The notes beneath the pieces are model-generated. The model saw only the letters and a program-made list of their open reading frames with translations, made no database searches and had not been told where the DNA came from. The translations under genes and the position numbers were made by a program. This document shows positions 41,997 through 42,169 of a stretch of 42,169 bases of DNA, piece by piece. Source of the DNA: Phaeoceros laevis (Eukaryota; Anthocerotophyta; Anthocerotopsida; Notothyladales); NCBI GenBank assembly GCA_049999765.1, contig JBNGIQ010008735.1:1-42169 (forward strand), written 5' to 3'. Each line of letters opens with the position of its first letter. Position 1 is the stretch's first letter.

Positions 41997-42011
41997 TGCT
42001 CCCCACCTCAA
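41997..42011 (-). other. Polypurine tract, element G
   Basis: On the - strand TTGAGGTGGGGAGCA precedes the LTR start, 22 bases after the polyprotein stop codon. Confidence 0.75.
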
Positions 42012-42033
42012 ATGTCTGCGACCCCGCAGACAC

Positions 42034-42168
42034 TCACTGGAAATACCGCTTCACATGCCACCCGTTGACACGGACATTAAAGGGCGTTCCATCCAGTTCC
42101 TCCAACTGCAAACTCCCGTTGCGAAACATCTCCACCACTCTGTAAGGACCTGTCCATCGCAAATGCAA
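42034..42168 (-). CDS. C-terminus of Ty3/gypsy polyprotein (integrase GPY/F module), partial
   Basis: The last 44 codons before a TGA at 42034-42036 read LHLRWTGPYRVVEMFRNGSL, then QLEELDGTPFNVRVNGWHV and KRYFQ. This is the GPY/F module that ends many gypsy integrases (WTGPYRV, then a Leu-Asp-Gly strand, then RVNG-H-KRYF). It is cut by the window edge. The stop directly after the module and the adjacent polypurine tract mean there is no chromodomain, so a non-chromovirus lineage (Tat/Athila-like) is likely. Confidence 0.85.
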   Translation of the reverse strand: MHLRWTGPYRVVEMFRNGSLQLEELDGTPFNVRVNGWHVKRYFQ

Positions 42169-42169
42169 C

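Larger units (their letters stand above)
32678..42169 (-). mobile_element. Ty3/gypsy element G, 3' end, split by copia D
   Basis: The right end of the window encodes, on the - strand, the C-terminus of a gypsy polyprotein followed by a polypurine tract and a sequence starting TGTGGTGACCCA. The putative other end of that LTR is TGTAGCAACCCA at 32678, an inverted repeat with 9 of 12 matches. Excluding D, the LTR would be about 3.6 kb. Both arms share motifs such as TACGGACCGTAAA (near 34228 and 41590). The element's body and 5' LTR lie beyond the window. Confidence 0.6.

Noticed and set aside
1-42169. CRISPR array, operon, riboswitch or prokaryotic gene cluster
   Set aside because: No regularly spaced identical repeats, no operon-like gene runs and no bacterial gene families. 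The content is eukaryotic retroelements.

Overview
This window is eukaryotic repeat DNA, with no intact host gene that I can recognise. The organism is most likely from the plant lineage (Streptophyta: a charophyte alga, bryophyte or other early-diverging land plant). Three things point that way: five Ty1/copia elements whose primer-binding sites begin TGGTATCAGAGC, complementary to initiator tRNA-Met as in plant copia elements; TTTAGGG-type telomere-like units and AAACCCTAA telo-boxes; and a Ty3/gypsy tail of plant style. I cannot name the species from sequence alone.

Layout. Positions 1-9252 are non-coding, low-complexity or decayed sequence with several small dispersed repeats and a relic, probably of a reverse-transcriptase element (about 4640-7287). 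Copia element A (9253-15821, + strand) is heavily mutated and has a truncated 5' LTR. A 2.8-kb spacer follows, with a minisatellite. From 18597 to the window end lies a nest of LTR retrotransposons. Copia B (from 18597, +, same family as A) was hit in its integrase gene by copia C (22057-27317, - strand, one 1422-aa gag-pol frame, two 175-bp LTRs differing at one base, 5-bp target duplication CAGTT). B is cut off at 29147 by copia E (29148-32677, +). E is cut off in its integrase region by a long LTR of a - strand Ty3/gypsy element G, whose polyprotein C-terminus (GPY/F module) ends the window. G's LTR is itself split by copia D (35415-41107, +, LTRs about 98% identical, 5-bp target duplication GCCAG). 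Insertion order is B first, then C and E, then G, then D. A 100-N assembly gap lies at 34808-34907.

The copia elements encode the usual Gag (zinc knuckle CX2CX4HX4C), aspartic protease (DSG), integrase (HHCC plus DD35E), reverse transcriptase (YVDD) and RNase H. C looks potentially autonomous. D has one in-frame stop and one frameshift. A, B and E are dead, with lost catalytic residues in addition to stops and frameshifts.

The feature I find most likely to be undescribed is in the leaders. All five copia elements carry 0.35-1.1 kb between primer-binding site and gag, holding short ORFs: a small first ORF, then usually an Arg-rich ORF, then a segment open in the gag frame and closed by stop codons just before gag. 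In B, C and E this segment has a C-x-E-C motif. In A and B the first ORF ends with TAG exactly two bases before the ATG of the next. Telo-boxes also recur in the LTRs of A, B, D and G.
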